DNA of 14,534 bases from Planctomycetota bacterium (GCA_030740295.1 JASLXP010000180.1:1-14534); one strand, 5' to 3'; positions 7,441-14,534 are shown, counted from the first letter of the stretch. Made by a program: numbers and translations. Notes: generated from the sequence alone by a model not told the origin.

Positions 7441-8886
7441 CTATTTCAGCTCGACGGAGTAGATCTTGAGATTGCTGTATTGGGCGCTGAGAAGGTGGTT
7501 CATCTGGCGGAGCCCGATGTATCCGTCCGTGAGCACGGGGCCCCAGGTCTTGCCGTCATCATCAAAGGCCACGCATAGCCGGCCGTTGGCCTCTACACGG
7601 ATCTTGCTGCCGACCTTGAGGAACTTGACCCGGTGCGGGCGGCGGCCGAGTCCCTTGCCCTGGATCTGATCGTCACCACAAGCGACCATCCAGAAGCCGC
7701 TGTTCTTGCGGCAATTGGCGGTACGGCGGGGGCCTCCCATTGCACTGCCTCCGCTCGCGGCCAGGTAGCTCACATGGTAGCTGTTCACGTCGCCCACGAT
7801 GTAGCTCTTGAAGAGCCCCCCGCGGCGTGCAAGCCCTTTTCTGAAGATGCTGCCTTTGGGATCGTCCCGCGGGCGGGCGGCGAAGAAGACGATGGCCAGG
7901 CCCTCGTCCTCCTTTTCAATGGTGATATCGAATTCCAGCAGGAAGTTTTCCGGAAACACCCGCGGCAGCCAGAGCACCACGTGGTTAGGGCTGCTCGTCA
8001 GCAGATTGTCTATCGTCAACTGCCCGCCGGCGGTGAATGCCTTTGCAGTACCTTCCAGAACCCATTGTCCCGGCTTCGGCTGGCCAATCCTTTTGCCGTC
8101 TTTGAAGAAATCATCCTCCGCGACGATTGGCAGGGGCTTACTGAAGTCGGGCACGAAAATCGGCTTCAACGTGTAGCCTGAAAGGTCGAAGGGATGTTCA
8201 TAGGACTGGCGAACACCTGAGCCCACTTCACACAGTGTTTGACCAACTAATGTGCGCCGCACCTGGGCCTCTGACATGTACCAGGCATGCATCTCTGCGG
8301 CTCTCACCGCTATGATGGCCGAGTCTTTTCCCGTCCCGAGTACGCCGCCGAGCTGCAGTTTTCCGGCCGCATTCGGTGAAGGCTTCCAGGGACGCAACTG
8401 AACCTTCTGCTGGGCCCATCCGTTGACGTAGACATTCACTTTGCCGGTGGACGCTTCCCATGCGAGGGCCAGGTGGTACCACTTCCCCGGATCCAGATAG
8501 CTGATTCGAATCACCGGCCCTCGGGCCTTTGCCATGGCGGGAGAGAAAATACGAAAGCGCGGGCAATCGGTGGATTCACTGAGCTCCAGACCAATCGCAG
8601 GGCTCAGAATGATGTTTGTCTTTCGCGCAGGTGTTTGCGGCGGCACGTTCCCAATACGCCGCGAGGTCCGGACGCGCATCATGATCGTTCCCTGCCCGGT
8701 TGGCCAGGCTCTGGCGGGCACATCCACAGACAGAATCGGCCCGGTGCTGCCGGTAGCAGCAGGCAGGTGCTTGACGCCCGAACGAGCAACAAGCTCGGGG
8801 CCGAGTTTTACCTGCTGCTCTTCAGCGGAGAGAGACACACACGCCAGGCAGACGAGCCCGGGAAAACTGAGATGGCATTGGTTCAT
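7441..8886 (-). CDS. Secreted LamG-like + DUF1961 (YesU-like) protein
   Basis: This 481-residue protein has a signal peptide (hydrophobic residues 7-20, probable cleavage after SLSA at 21). Residues about 50-215 look like a LamG/concanavalin-type jelly roll, with the hallmark PGKWYHLALAWEASTGKVNV followed by a YVNG turn at residues 133-156. Residues about 258-480 match the DUF1961/YesU type, also a beta-sandwich: FLLEFDITIEKEDEGLAIVF, SYHVSYLAA and RRTANCRKNSGFWMVACGDD are its typical patches. DUF1961 proteins are linked to polysaccharide (for example pectin) utilisation, but their activity is not established to my knowledge. It lies 24 nt after the larger propeller gene on the same strand with its own AGGT ribosome binding site, so the two likely form an operon. 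It ends 21 nt from the end of the convergent giant gene. Sugar binding or lyase-like activity is inference only. Confidence 0.85.
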   Translation of the reverse strand: MNQCHLSFPGLVCLACVSLSAEEQQVKLGPELVARSGVKHLPAATGSTGPILSVDVPARAWPTGQGTIMMRVRTSRRIGNVPPQTPARKTNIILSPAIGLELSESTDCPRFRIFSPAMAKARGPVIRISYLDPGKWYHLALAWEASTGKVNVYVNGWAQQKVQLRPWKPSPNAAGKLQLGGVLGTGKDSAIIAVRAAEMHAWYMSEAQVRRTLVGQTLCEVGSGVRQSYEHPFDLSGYTLKPIFVPDFSKPLPIVAEDDFFKDGKRIGQPKPGQWVLEGTAKAFTAGGQLTIDNLLTSSPNHVVLWLPRVFPENFLLEFDITIEKEDEGLAIVFFAARPRDDPKGSIFRKGLARRGGLFKSYIVGDVNSYHVSYLAASGGSAMGGPRRTANCRKNSGFWMVACGDDQIQGKGLGRRPHRVKFLKVGSKIRVEANGRLCVAFDDDGKTWGPVLTDGYIGLRQMNHLLSAQYSNLKIYSVELK

Positions 8887-8910
8887 GATGATTACCTGAT
8901 AGGCCCACGC

Positions 8911-11568
8911 TCAGTCGGTAAACTTCGCGTTGGGTTCATTGGTGATGACGATCTTGTCCACCCGTGTGCCGTCCTCCCGCGAAGAGACCACGAGCACATG
9001 TCGGCCTTTGCGCAGGGGCGCTCCTTCGAGGCCCGAGATGCGCTGCCACGTGAAACGCGGTTTGCCCTGGCGCGGCACTGGCACGCCCCAGTTGGCCGGT
9101 GTGGAACCATCGAGGGAAACGAAGAAGGAATTGCTGCCACCGTCCAGTCCCAGCGCGCGGCCCCAGAAATCGAAGACACCGTCTGCGGGCACTTCGAAAC
9201 TGAATTCGAGCTTGCCGCCGATGACGTAAGGCCCGTCCGAATACGCGTCAGGCACATGGACGTAGGCCCCACCTGACGCGTCGGAGCTTTTCGCTACCTC
9301 CATGGGCGGCTGGCATTTGCCTTTTTCTGCCTCGAGCTCGATGCGCACTGTTGCGGCCGCGACCGCTGTGGTGGTGGCCTGGGCCGAGGAACCTGGGACA
9401 GATTCGTTCCCCTGCCGGTCCACGGAAGTGACACGATAGTGGTACGTGGCGCCGGGCTGCAGTCCCCAATCGACGAACTTCGCAGCCTTCGGGGAACCAA
9501 CAAGTGTCGCCTGCGATGGCGCAACATCCCGGCCGGTCGAAGCGTAGATGTTGTAGTGGTCAAGGTCCGGCTCGGACGACGAAGGCCACTGCAATACCAC
9601 GTGCGTGATGCCTGTTTCCATGATTTTCGGAACGCCACATCGCGCCGGGGAGAGGGCATCGGTGGTCAAAGCGTTCGAGCCGGCCATGGCGTATCTGCTT
9701 TCGAGTCCCGAGTGCTCGATGGATGCGACCGCGTAGTCGCCATCAGCGAGGCCGGCCAATCGCGTTCCCTTTACCCTTTCACCGGTCTGCACCCACTGGT
9801 CGTTCTGCTTTCGAAAGATGTTGTAACCGGCGATTTCGCTGTGCAGTTTCGGCGGCTGCCACGAGAGGGCCCCGTTCTCAAACCGAACATTCTGCGGAAC
9901 GCCGGGCAGCTTCCAGATCGCGACCCACACGTCCGGCTGGCCGAGCATGTCTGAATCGTAAACTATTTTTGTCTCGTCCGGGCTGCAGATGGGTGCGGGA
10001 TGGGTCGCCTCGGGATCGGGAACGCCGGATCTCCAGCCGCTGTAGGAAGAGCCGTGGAAACAGATCGGCCTCACACTCCCTGTAGCGAGTTCGGTCACAT
10101 AAACGAGATTGGCATAAGTGCCGGACCCGGGCGAATCGCTCACGTGATAACGGCCTGTGGTGCTGAACCCACCGTGCCCGCCGGCCAGGGTCTTTACCAG
10201 CATCTTTCGTGTCTTGCCGTCGTGAGAGACGAGCACAATGCCGCCGTCGCTGTACGCGGAAAGCCACGAGCCATCAGGTGACCAGTCCGGATGCCCCCCA
10301 CCTTTTGGCAGCCGGCGTTTGGTGCCGTCGAGATTGACGATCCATTCGGTCCTAGCTTTCTGGCCCGGTCTCGCTGGGTCGCTGTTGCTGTTGACGAATA
10401 CTGAGAGGTCGGACTTTTTACTGAAACGGACCCGGTGGGTCGGGATGCCGGTATCCATCCGCCAGTGCTTCCCGGTCTGTGAATCGACGACGACCAGCAT
10501 CGTCTCGTTTCGATCCTGTCCTCCCCATCGCAAGAGGAAGTGGCGCTCGTCCGGATGAGGCGGCGGCAGCTCCGAAAAAACAACGTCTTCGAACTTTTGG
10601 CCGAACGGCACTGAGGCCACCTCTTCGACCGTCCGCTTCTGAATGTTGAATGACATCACCTGCAAGGACTTTTCCTCCGGCCGTGCAAAGTAGACGAGAT
10701 CGGGATGCGTCGGACTCCAGTGAATCTGTGTCGGTACCGAGCCATCGGGCAGCGCGGGGAACGGGCGGATGTTGCTCCCGTCCGCGTCCATCATCCAGGT
10801 GCTGCCTCCTGCCCTGCGCGACAAGAACAAGAGCCGGCTTCCGTCCGCGTTCCAGGCAAGGATGTCGTAGTAAACGTGCCGCTCTATCGAGGGATGATCC
10901 GTCATACGCCAGACCTGATGTCCGGTCGTGGGATCGATATAGACCGTACGTTCACCGGCTTCAGGATCGGCAGAGAATGGCTTCATGCCTCGCCGCTCGC
11001 CCAGTGCCTCCAAACCTGCCCGCGGGCCAGCAGCGGGACCCTTCTTCGTCTGCGGCGCCTGCTTCAGTTTCTCTGCTTCTTCGTTCGTGAGCTTGTCAGT
11101 AATTCGGATGCTGCGAAGCTCCATGGACGAGCCGTCTCCGTGGGTATAGACCATCACGTTGAGCTTGCCTTTACCGGGCTTCCAGCCGGTTGCCCGAAGA
11201 ATATCCACCACGACCGGCCCCGGCTCGGAAGCCCGGCAGACCGTCTTCTTAGGCCATTCCTTTCCACCCGCGAGCTTCGCGCCAAAACTGCCCGTCACGC
11301 GCGCGACATCGAAGATGATGTAGCGCGTCGAACTGATATCGACAACGCTGAATACTTTCGCCGCAGAAGAGCCCCACGTGACTTCCCCGCCAGGAAGATC
11401 TTGAAGAATGAGTTTCCCCTTTTCTGCAGTAACCTTCGCAGGCGCCTTCGAGTTGGATGCACGCCACCCTCCCTCGGAAAAATCGTCGACGATCTCGGTG
11501 AGAGCCGGCATGGTGGCCGCGATCAGAATCAGCGCCACCGCTTGAGAGATGCAGCTCCGTCTGGACAT
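8911..11568 (-). CDS. Secreted TolB-like beta-propeller protein with FN3 and CBM-like modules
   Basis: I start this 885-residue protein at the ATG at 11566-11568, because it places a normal signal peptide (MSRRSCISQAVALILIAATM) at the N-terminus. The in-frame ATG at 11617-11619 would add 17 residues before the signal peptide and lacks a ribosome binding site. Residues about 25-160 are a beta-rich module resembling carbohydrate-binding folds (VDDFSEGGW start). Residues about 195-550 hold a WD40-like/TolB-type propeller with repeats such as AWNADGSRLLFLS, HWSPTHPDLVYFA, DWSPDGSWLSAYS and ICSPDETKIVYDSD. Two FN3 domains follow (about 554-635 and 655-735; GATYHYRVTSVDRQGNES). A C-terminal CBM-like domain (about 740-885) follows, with FSFEVPADGVFDFWGRALG and RKGRHVLVVSSREDG. 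The THPAPICSPDETKIVYDSD blade recalls oligogalacturonate-lyase-type propellers, but the metal-site histidines cannot be assigned, so no enzyme activity is claimed. It is the first gene of an operon with the LamG/DUF1961 gene. Confidence 0.87.
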   Translation of the reverse strand: MSRRSCISQAVALILIAATMPALTEIVDDFSEGGWRASNSKAPAKVTAEKGKLILQDLPGGEVTWGSSAAKVFSVVDISSTRYIIFDVARVTGSFGAKLAGGKEWPKKTVCRASEPGPVVVDILRATGWKPGKGKLNVMVYTHGDGSSMELRSIRITDKLTNEEAEKLKQAPQTKKGPAAGPRAGLEALGERRGMKPFSADPEAGERTVYIDPTTGHQVWRMTDHPSIERHVYYDILAWNADGSRLLFLSRRAGGSTWMMDADGSNIRPFPALPDGSVPTQIHWSPTHPDLVYFARPEEKSLQVMSFNIQKRTVEEVASVPFGQKFEDVVFSELPPPHPDERHFLLRWGGQDRNETMLVVVDSQTGKHWRMDTGIPTHRVRFSKKSDLSVFVNSNSDPARPGQKARTEWIVNLDGTKRRLPKGGGHPDWSPDGSWLSAYSDGGIVLVSHDGKTRKMLVKTLAGGHGGFSTTGRYHVSDSPGSGTYANLVYVTELATGSVRPICFHGSSYSGWRSGVPDPEATHPAPICSPDETKIVYDSDMLGQPDVWVAIWKLPGVPQNVRFENGALSWQPPKLHSEIAGYNIFRKQNDQWVQTGERVKGTRLAGLADGDYAVASIEHSGLESRYAMAGSNALTTDALSPARCGVPKIMETGITHVVLQWPSSSEPDLDHYNIYASTGRDVAPSQATLVGSPKAAKFVDWGLQPGATYHYRVTSVDRQGNESVPGSSAQATTTAVAAATVRIELEAEKGKCQPPMEVAKSSDASGGAYVHVPDAYSDGPYVIGGKLEFSFEVPADGVFDFWGRALGLDGGSNSFFVSLDGSTPANWGVPVPRQGKPRFTWQRISGLEGAPLRKGRHVLVVSSREDGTRVDKIVITNEPNAKFTD

Positions 11569-11851
11569 GACATGGCTCACTTGAGTATCGCAAGAAGACC
11601 TGGAAACTTCGCGAACCATAGTAGCAGGTCTCGCTCATCGCGTGAAAGCGGGCCGCGGGATTGCAGACCGGCAATTGCAGTTCGCAGTTCTGTGTGGCAA
11701 AGCCGTATCAGTCCTATCTTTCTCCTCGTCATTCTCATCGTCTTAATGTCTTGCACCAACTCCAGCATCGAGAATCAGGACTCTGAGCAGGAAATTAGGA
11801 CGAGAAGAGAGATGAGTAGAGTTCGGCCCGTGACTGCCGGAGGGTCTGGCA
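11569..11851. other. Intergenic region upstream of the propeller gene
   Basis: This 283-nt stretch should hold the promoter and leader of the minus-strand propeller operon. I see no ribosome binding site better than a weak GTGAG before the chosen ATG, and no promoter hexamers good enough to call. A plus-strand frame running through it to 11865 is the antisense shadow of the propeller gene. Pyrimidine-rich sequence at about 11715-11755 (CCTCGTCATTCTCATCGTC) resembles low-complexity spacers common in PVC genomes. Confidence 0.4.
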
Positions 11852-12039
11852 GGCCTTCAATATGATTCTGTGCATTGGATGTCCAAGCCGCGAGCACAAT
11901 TTTGGAGTGCGGTGACTTGTCACCGCTTTGGATTTACGAGGCTGTCGTGAATCGATCCAAAGCTGCGACAAGTCGCAGCACTCCAAAGTAAGGCCGTCAT
12001 CTCTCGGAATTCCGATGCACAGAATCAGAATTGAAGGTC
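11852..12039. repeat. Outer inverted repeat enclosing a REPIN-like element
   Basis: Left arm 11852-11879 and right arm 12011-12039 are inverted copies: about 25 of 29 aligned positions agree with one single-base gap, sharing TGATTCTGTGCAT and CCTTCAAT. Between them lies the paired palindrome at 11901-11987, so the whole 188-nt block can fold as one long hairpin or cruciform with smaller hairpins inside. There is no open frame of note inside it. It could be a non-autonomous mobile element (MITE-like), or a REPIN inserted between older inverted arms. Confidence 0.7.
11901..11987. repeat. REPIN-like pair of inverted palindromes (87 nt)
   Basis: Arm 1 is 11901-11933 and arm 2 is 11955-11987, inverted relative to each other with 29 of 33 positions identical and a 21-nt spacer. 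Each arm begins TTTGGAGTGC and contains its own 7-bp stem with a 4-nt loop: GCGGTGA-CTTG-TCACCGC in arm 1 and GCTGCGA-CAAG-TCGCAGC in arm 2. All four differences between the arms are two compensated base pairs, so the stem is kept while its bases change. Two inverted REP units are the definition of a REPIN, which is moved in trans by RAYT-type Y1 transposases; none is encoded in this window. I recall very similar GGAGTGC palindromes scattered in Verrucomicrobia/Lentisphaerae genomes. Confidence 0.75.
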
Positions 12040-12096
12040 TACTAATCACTAATAGCACAAGCACTGGCTTCCAAGACGGAGTCGTTTTGACGGATT

Positions 12097-12304
12097 TCAG
12101 GGGCGAAGCCCCGGGCTGTTTTCCTAGCCCAGCCCAACGGGGGGGGGGAAAAGAACAGAGATTTAAAAAGGGGCCAACCCCCGCCCATCGGTGTGAGGGC
12201 ATTCATTGGGGCAAATAACCGGGGCGTTGCCCCTAAGGATGATCCGCCCGAAAACCCAGCCCGTTGGGCTGGGCTAGGCAAACGGCCCGGGGCTTTGCCC
12301 CTGA
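12097..12304. repeat. Element with 45-nt inverted terminal arms (208 nt)
   Basis: Left arm 12097-12141 and right arm 12260-12304 are inverted copies with 42 of 45 positions identical. They share CCTAGCCCAGCCCAACGGG and an inner TCAGGGGC-AA-GCCCC palindrome. The 118-nt centre is GC-rich, includes a second GGGGC..GCCCC motif near 12220-12232 and has no credible gene. The left inner edge carries a run of ten G (12139-12148). Such GGGGC(A/G)AAGCCCC sequences are common as dispersed intergenic repeats in PVC genomes (from memory). A MITE-like or structural repeat is the best reading. Confidence 0.7.
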
Positions 12305-12430
12305 GAATTGTCATCCAGATGCGTAAAATTGCCGTCGTCTCGGCCTACTAGGCTCTTTCTCGGCCGGGGCTTTCAGCTCTACTTCCTACCGCAGCCTTTC
12401 GGCCGCGACCGAGGATGAAGTCCAGGGCAT
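12305..12430. other. Intergenic spacer between two palindromic elements
   Basis: This stretch contains no gene. It holds small GC-rich palindromes (GCCTACTAGGC near 12343-12353; CGGCCG within 12361-12410). It may be part of another dispersed repeat, but no second copy occurs in this window. Confidence 0.35.
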
Positions 12431-12507
12431 CTTAATCTCTATCGTAATCCTTCACTTAATCTCCTTGCTGCCAGAGGATTAAGTGAAGGATTACGATAAG
12501 GATTAAG
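12431..12507. repeat. Long perfect-type hairpin, 31-nt arms with a 15-nt loop
   Basis: Arms 12431-12461 and 12477-12507 are inverted copies with 29 of 31 positions identical; the only mismatches are two adjacent bases. The arms are AT-rich and contain CGTAATCCTTCACTTAATC. No T-tract follows, so it does not look like a simple rho-independent terminator, and no gene ends just before it. ATTACGAT/GATTAAG strings of this kind recur in intergenic regions of planctomycete-like genomes (from memory), so a dispersed palindromic repeat is likely. Confidence 0.75.
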
Positions 12508-12743
12508 AGCCGTACACGCACATCGTGCAGAAGTTCCGAAGTAGATCTTTAATCATGCTTTCAATCTCTGGTTTTCCTGGCATCTTTCTTCTGATCTCCA
12601 TTCTGTCTCGGTCTTTCGGTGTTTTCGCGGATGTCGGAACTCACCATAGCTTGTGCGAGCCGAGGTCGTGTCCCTTGACAATCAGAAACCAAACCGAAGA
12701 GCAGAAGATGTAGACCAGGGCACCAAAATAACGAAGGAATACT
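12508..12743. other. Leader region of the oxidoreductase gene
   Basis: This 236-nt stretch has no supported gene. It includes AGGTCGTGTCCC at 12664-12675, which also occurs upstream of the isomerase gene on the other strand (817-828), oriented the same way relative to its gene. A TTGACA at 12676-12681 directly follows, but no good -10 box lies 16-18 nt downstream, so no promoter is called. Confidence 0.4.
12733..12738 (+). promoter_or_regulatory. Ribosome binding site (GAAGGA) fixing a TTG start
   Basis: GAAGGA lies five bases before a TTG codon at 12744-12746. The frame has no upstream ATG with a comparable site, and the first residues after this TTG lead directly into the Rossmann fold (LTVAIVG), so the TTG is the best start. 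Confidence 0.65.
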
Positions 12744-13748
12744 TTGAAACAGGCCCCCCTCACCGTTGCCATCGTCGGATGCCATCGCATGCTCGCCAGA
12801 GATCCCGCGTGCCATAATTGGGCCGCGGCAATCGATGCGGTACCTGAAACACGAATCGCATCTGTCTCTGATCTTGGGGAGGCGACAAGGGATGAGTTTA
12901 TTCAGTGCTGGGGCGAAGTACCGTCTTTCGACGACTATGACCAACTGCTTGATCAGATGCAGCCAGATGTCGTCTGTATCGCCACCCGGCAGACCATGCA
13001 TGCGGGGCAGATTGAAAAGGCGGTGGCTTCCGGTGCGAAAGGAATCCTGTGCGATAAGCCGCTGACCACATCGCTGGCGGAGATGGATCGGATCGTGACT
13101 GCCTGCAGGTCAAGCAAGGTGCCCCTGGCTTTTGGACTGGACCGGGCCTGGTGGCCGAGTTATCGCAAACTACGCCAGCTTCTGGCCGATGGGATCATTG
13201 GCGAAATGACTGGGCTCATCGCCGGAGGGCTGCCAAACCTCATCAACCACGGCTGCCACTGGTACGATAGTCTGCTCCACCTCGCGGGCGATCCAGAACC
13301 GGTCTGGGTAAGTGGATTGGTCGATCCTTCCGAATCGGCCGATCCAGCCGGCATGGCCGAGATTGGCTTCTCGAGTGGCCTGGTGGCTTCCGTCATACCG
13401 GCCGGCCGGCTTGGGATGTCGTTCGATATTCTGGGGACCGAAGGACGCATCCTCTGCCTGCGGGATAGCCAGGAGTGCTACTTGTGGCGCAAAGCAACTG
13501 AAGGCCATGAACGAATCAACTTGCCGCCGAACGAGGAGGGTTGGCCCGCTGGCCCAGAATCCGTACGGGATCTTGTCCAGGCCATTCAGACCGGTGGTGG
13601 GACCGCCTGTGATCTGGACCATGCGCGGCGGGCCACCGAAATTGGGTTTGCTATCCACTTGTCGCACGCCGCAAATGGGAAGCGTATCAGCCTGCCGGCC
13701 GCGGAGCGTGACCATGTCATTGAATCTTTTCCCTGGGGCAACGAGTAG
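12744..13748 (+). CDS. Gfo/Idh/MocA family NAD(P)-dependent oxidoreductase
   Basis: This 334-residue cytoplasmic protein is a sugar or inositol dehydrogenase-type enzyme. The N-terminal Rossmann part (about 6-125) reads LTVAIVGCHRM, then a VSD turn, QPDVVCIATR, and CDKPLTT at 103-109, where D104-K105-P106 takes the place of the usual EKP with its catalytic Lys. The C-terminal half (about 126-330) contains GCHWYDSLLHLAG, giving the H172-D175-H179 set expected in the substrate pocket. The nucleotide loop is unusual: GCHRML replaces the common GxGxxG or GCGxM form. Length is normal, and there is no Tat or Sec signal. The start is TTG with a good GAAGGA site. The sialidase-like gene follows 144 nt downstream on the same strand, which suggests a shared role in sugar acid or amino-sugar use. 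The substrate cannot be named. Confidence 0.9.
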   Translation: MKQAPLTVAIVGCHRMLARDPACHNWAAAIDAVPETRIASVSDLGEATRDEFIQCWGEVPSFDDYDQLLDQMQPDVVCIATRQTMHAGQIEKAVASGAKGILCDKPLTTSLAEMDRIVTACRSSKVPLAFGLDRAWWPSYRKLRQLLADGIIGEMTGLIAGGLPNLINHGCHWYDSLLHLAGDPEPVWVSGLVDPSESADPAGMAEIGFSSGLVASVIPAGRLGMSFDILGTEGRILCLRDSQECYLWRKATEGHERINLPPNEEGWPAGPESVRDLVQAIQTGGGTACDLDHARRATEIGFAIHLSHAANGKRISLPAAERDHVIESFPWGNE

Positions 13749-13892
13749 GCCATAACGGGCACATACCCAAGAGGTGGGCAGTTCGCTCGCGTAAATCCGA
13801 ATGATGGAATACCCAATACCTAATGACGAATTCCTGAATCCGAATCTTGCTGGTACTTACTCGCATGCTCAACGGAAAAGCGAGGTAAACCA

Positions 13893-14534
13893 ATGATCGA
13901 TCTGATCTCGACAGGACTGATTTATTCAAATCCGTCGTTACATCTGACCAGCCGCCAGGCGTTCCACCCATCACTGGTCTCTCATGGTGACTCAGAGCTC
14001 ACCTGCTCTTTCGACCTGGGTGAGGCAGTTGAATCCCTGGATTACAGGACCTATCTGTCGCGCTCGACCGATGACGGCGACACCTGGCATCTTGAAGGGC
14101 CTGTCTTTGAAGACACCTCCAAACGTGCCAGCACCCACACTATCCGAACTTCACTTGTCTCTGGCGGCGCCATGGTTGGATTTGGGGCCAGGTTTTATCG
14201 CGATGATCCTGAGGAAGGCCTGACAAATAGAGGGACCTTCGGTTTCGTACCAATGGATCTCTTTCTGCTTCGCTCTGATGACAAGGGCAAGACCTGGGTG
14301 GGCCCGGAAGAACTCCTGCCGCCGCTGGTGGGACCCGCCTTTGAAATGTGCCACAGCATCCTCGAACTGCCCGAAGGACGCTGGCTGGCGCCAACGGCCA
14401 CCTGGCGCGGATGGGATGGTGAGAAGCCATCCGGAGAGAAGGCCATTGTCTTGATCAGCGAAGATCTGGGACAGGCCTGGCCAGAATACGGTGTCAGCTT
14501 CGATGCTGAAGAGGATGGCGTTGTACATTGGGAG
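13893..14534 (+). CDS. Sialidase-like Asp-box (BNR) propeller protein, cut by the window end
   Basis: The frame runs from the ATG at 13893-13895 (GAGG at 13882-13885) to the last base without a stop, giving the first 214 residues. Two clear Asp-boxes of the SxDxGxTW type occur at residues 58-65 (STDDGDTW) and 128-135 (SDDKGKTW), with a weaker third (SEDLGQAW) at 189-196. The 55-70 residue spacing fits blades of a six-bladed sialidase/neuraminidase-type propeller. No signal peptide is visible, so the product may be cytoplasmic, or the fold may be used for something other than secreted sialidase activity. HPSLV near residue 25 and EMCHSILELPEGRWLAP at 151-167 are typical of the BNR_2-like proteins found in PVC carbohydrate clusters. 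Catalytic residues cannot be judged from this half. Confidence 0.85.
   Translation, partial: MIDLISTGLIYSNPSLHLTSRQAFHPSLVSHGDSELTCSFDLGEAVESLDYRTYLSRSTDDGDTWHLEGPVFEDTSKRASTHTIRTSLVSGGAMVGFGARFYRDDPEEGLTNRGTFGFVPMDLFLLRSDDKGKTWVGPEELLPPLVGPAFEMCHSILELPEGRWLAPTATWRGWDGEKPSGEKAIVLISEDLGQAWPEYGVSFDAEEDGVVHWE

Noticed and set aside
7420..7443. Weak hairpin between the convergent gene ends (AGCGGTCCC..GGGCTGCT)
   Set aside because: The stem is imperfect and no T-tract follows on either strand, so a bidirectional terminator is not supported.
12097..12507. CRISPR array suspected from the repeats in this region
   Set aside because: The repeats are inverted pairs of different sequence and length, with no regular spacing, spacers or Cas genes.

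Overview
The window looks like chromosomal DNA from a PVC-group bacterium (Planctomycetota, Verrucomicrobiota, Lentisphaerota or a close relative). This is inferred from gene content: CBM9-like, LamG/DUF1961 and TolB-propeller secreted proteins, a Gfo/Idh/MocA oxidoreductase, a sugar-isomerase TIM barrel, an Asp-box propeller, sparse gene packing and intergenic DNA rich in palindromic repeats. No rRNA or tRNA gene, CRISPR array, transposase or phage gene was found.

Layout. (1) 9-1389, minus strand: a sugar phosphate isomerase/epimerase-type TIM barrel and a small secreted protein of unknown function. (2) 1645-2304, minus strand: a class III nucleotidyl cyclase catalytic domain with no canonical start codon that keeps the domain intact, so probably a 5'-truncated remnant. 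(3) 2664-7419, plus strand: an ExbB/TolQ-type channel protein, an overlapping ExbD/TolR-type protein and a 1177-residue protein. The large protein opens with a TolA/TonB-like transmembrane helix (S18 and H22), continues as a very long Ala/Lys/Glu-rich helical region and ends in a CBM9-like domain plus a small beta domain. This is the most interesting locus: it reads as a proton-motive-force transducer whose usual TolA/TonB end domain has been replaced by a carbohydrate-binding-type module. (4) 7441-11568, minus strand, convergent with (3): two secreted proteins in one likely operon, a TolB-like propeller with FN3 and CBM-like modules followed by a LamG + DUF1961 protein. (5) 11569-12743: over 1.1 kb without a credible gene, holding a REPIN-like paired palindrome inside an outer inverted repeat, a 45-nt inverted-repeat pair and a 31-nt-arm hairpin. 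(6) 12744 to the right edge, plus strand: a Gfo/Idh/MocA oxidoreductase starting at TTG, then a sialidase-like Asp-box propeller cut by the window end.

Working picture (inference): both ends of the window hold parts of carbohydrate catabolism, the minus-strand pair in the middle makes secreted glycan-recognition or glycan-processing proteins, and the ExbB-ExbD-TolA-like unit may couple inner-membrane proton flow to a carbohydrate-binding module in the periplasm or at the outer envelope. Nothing in the sequence proves that these sections work together.
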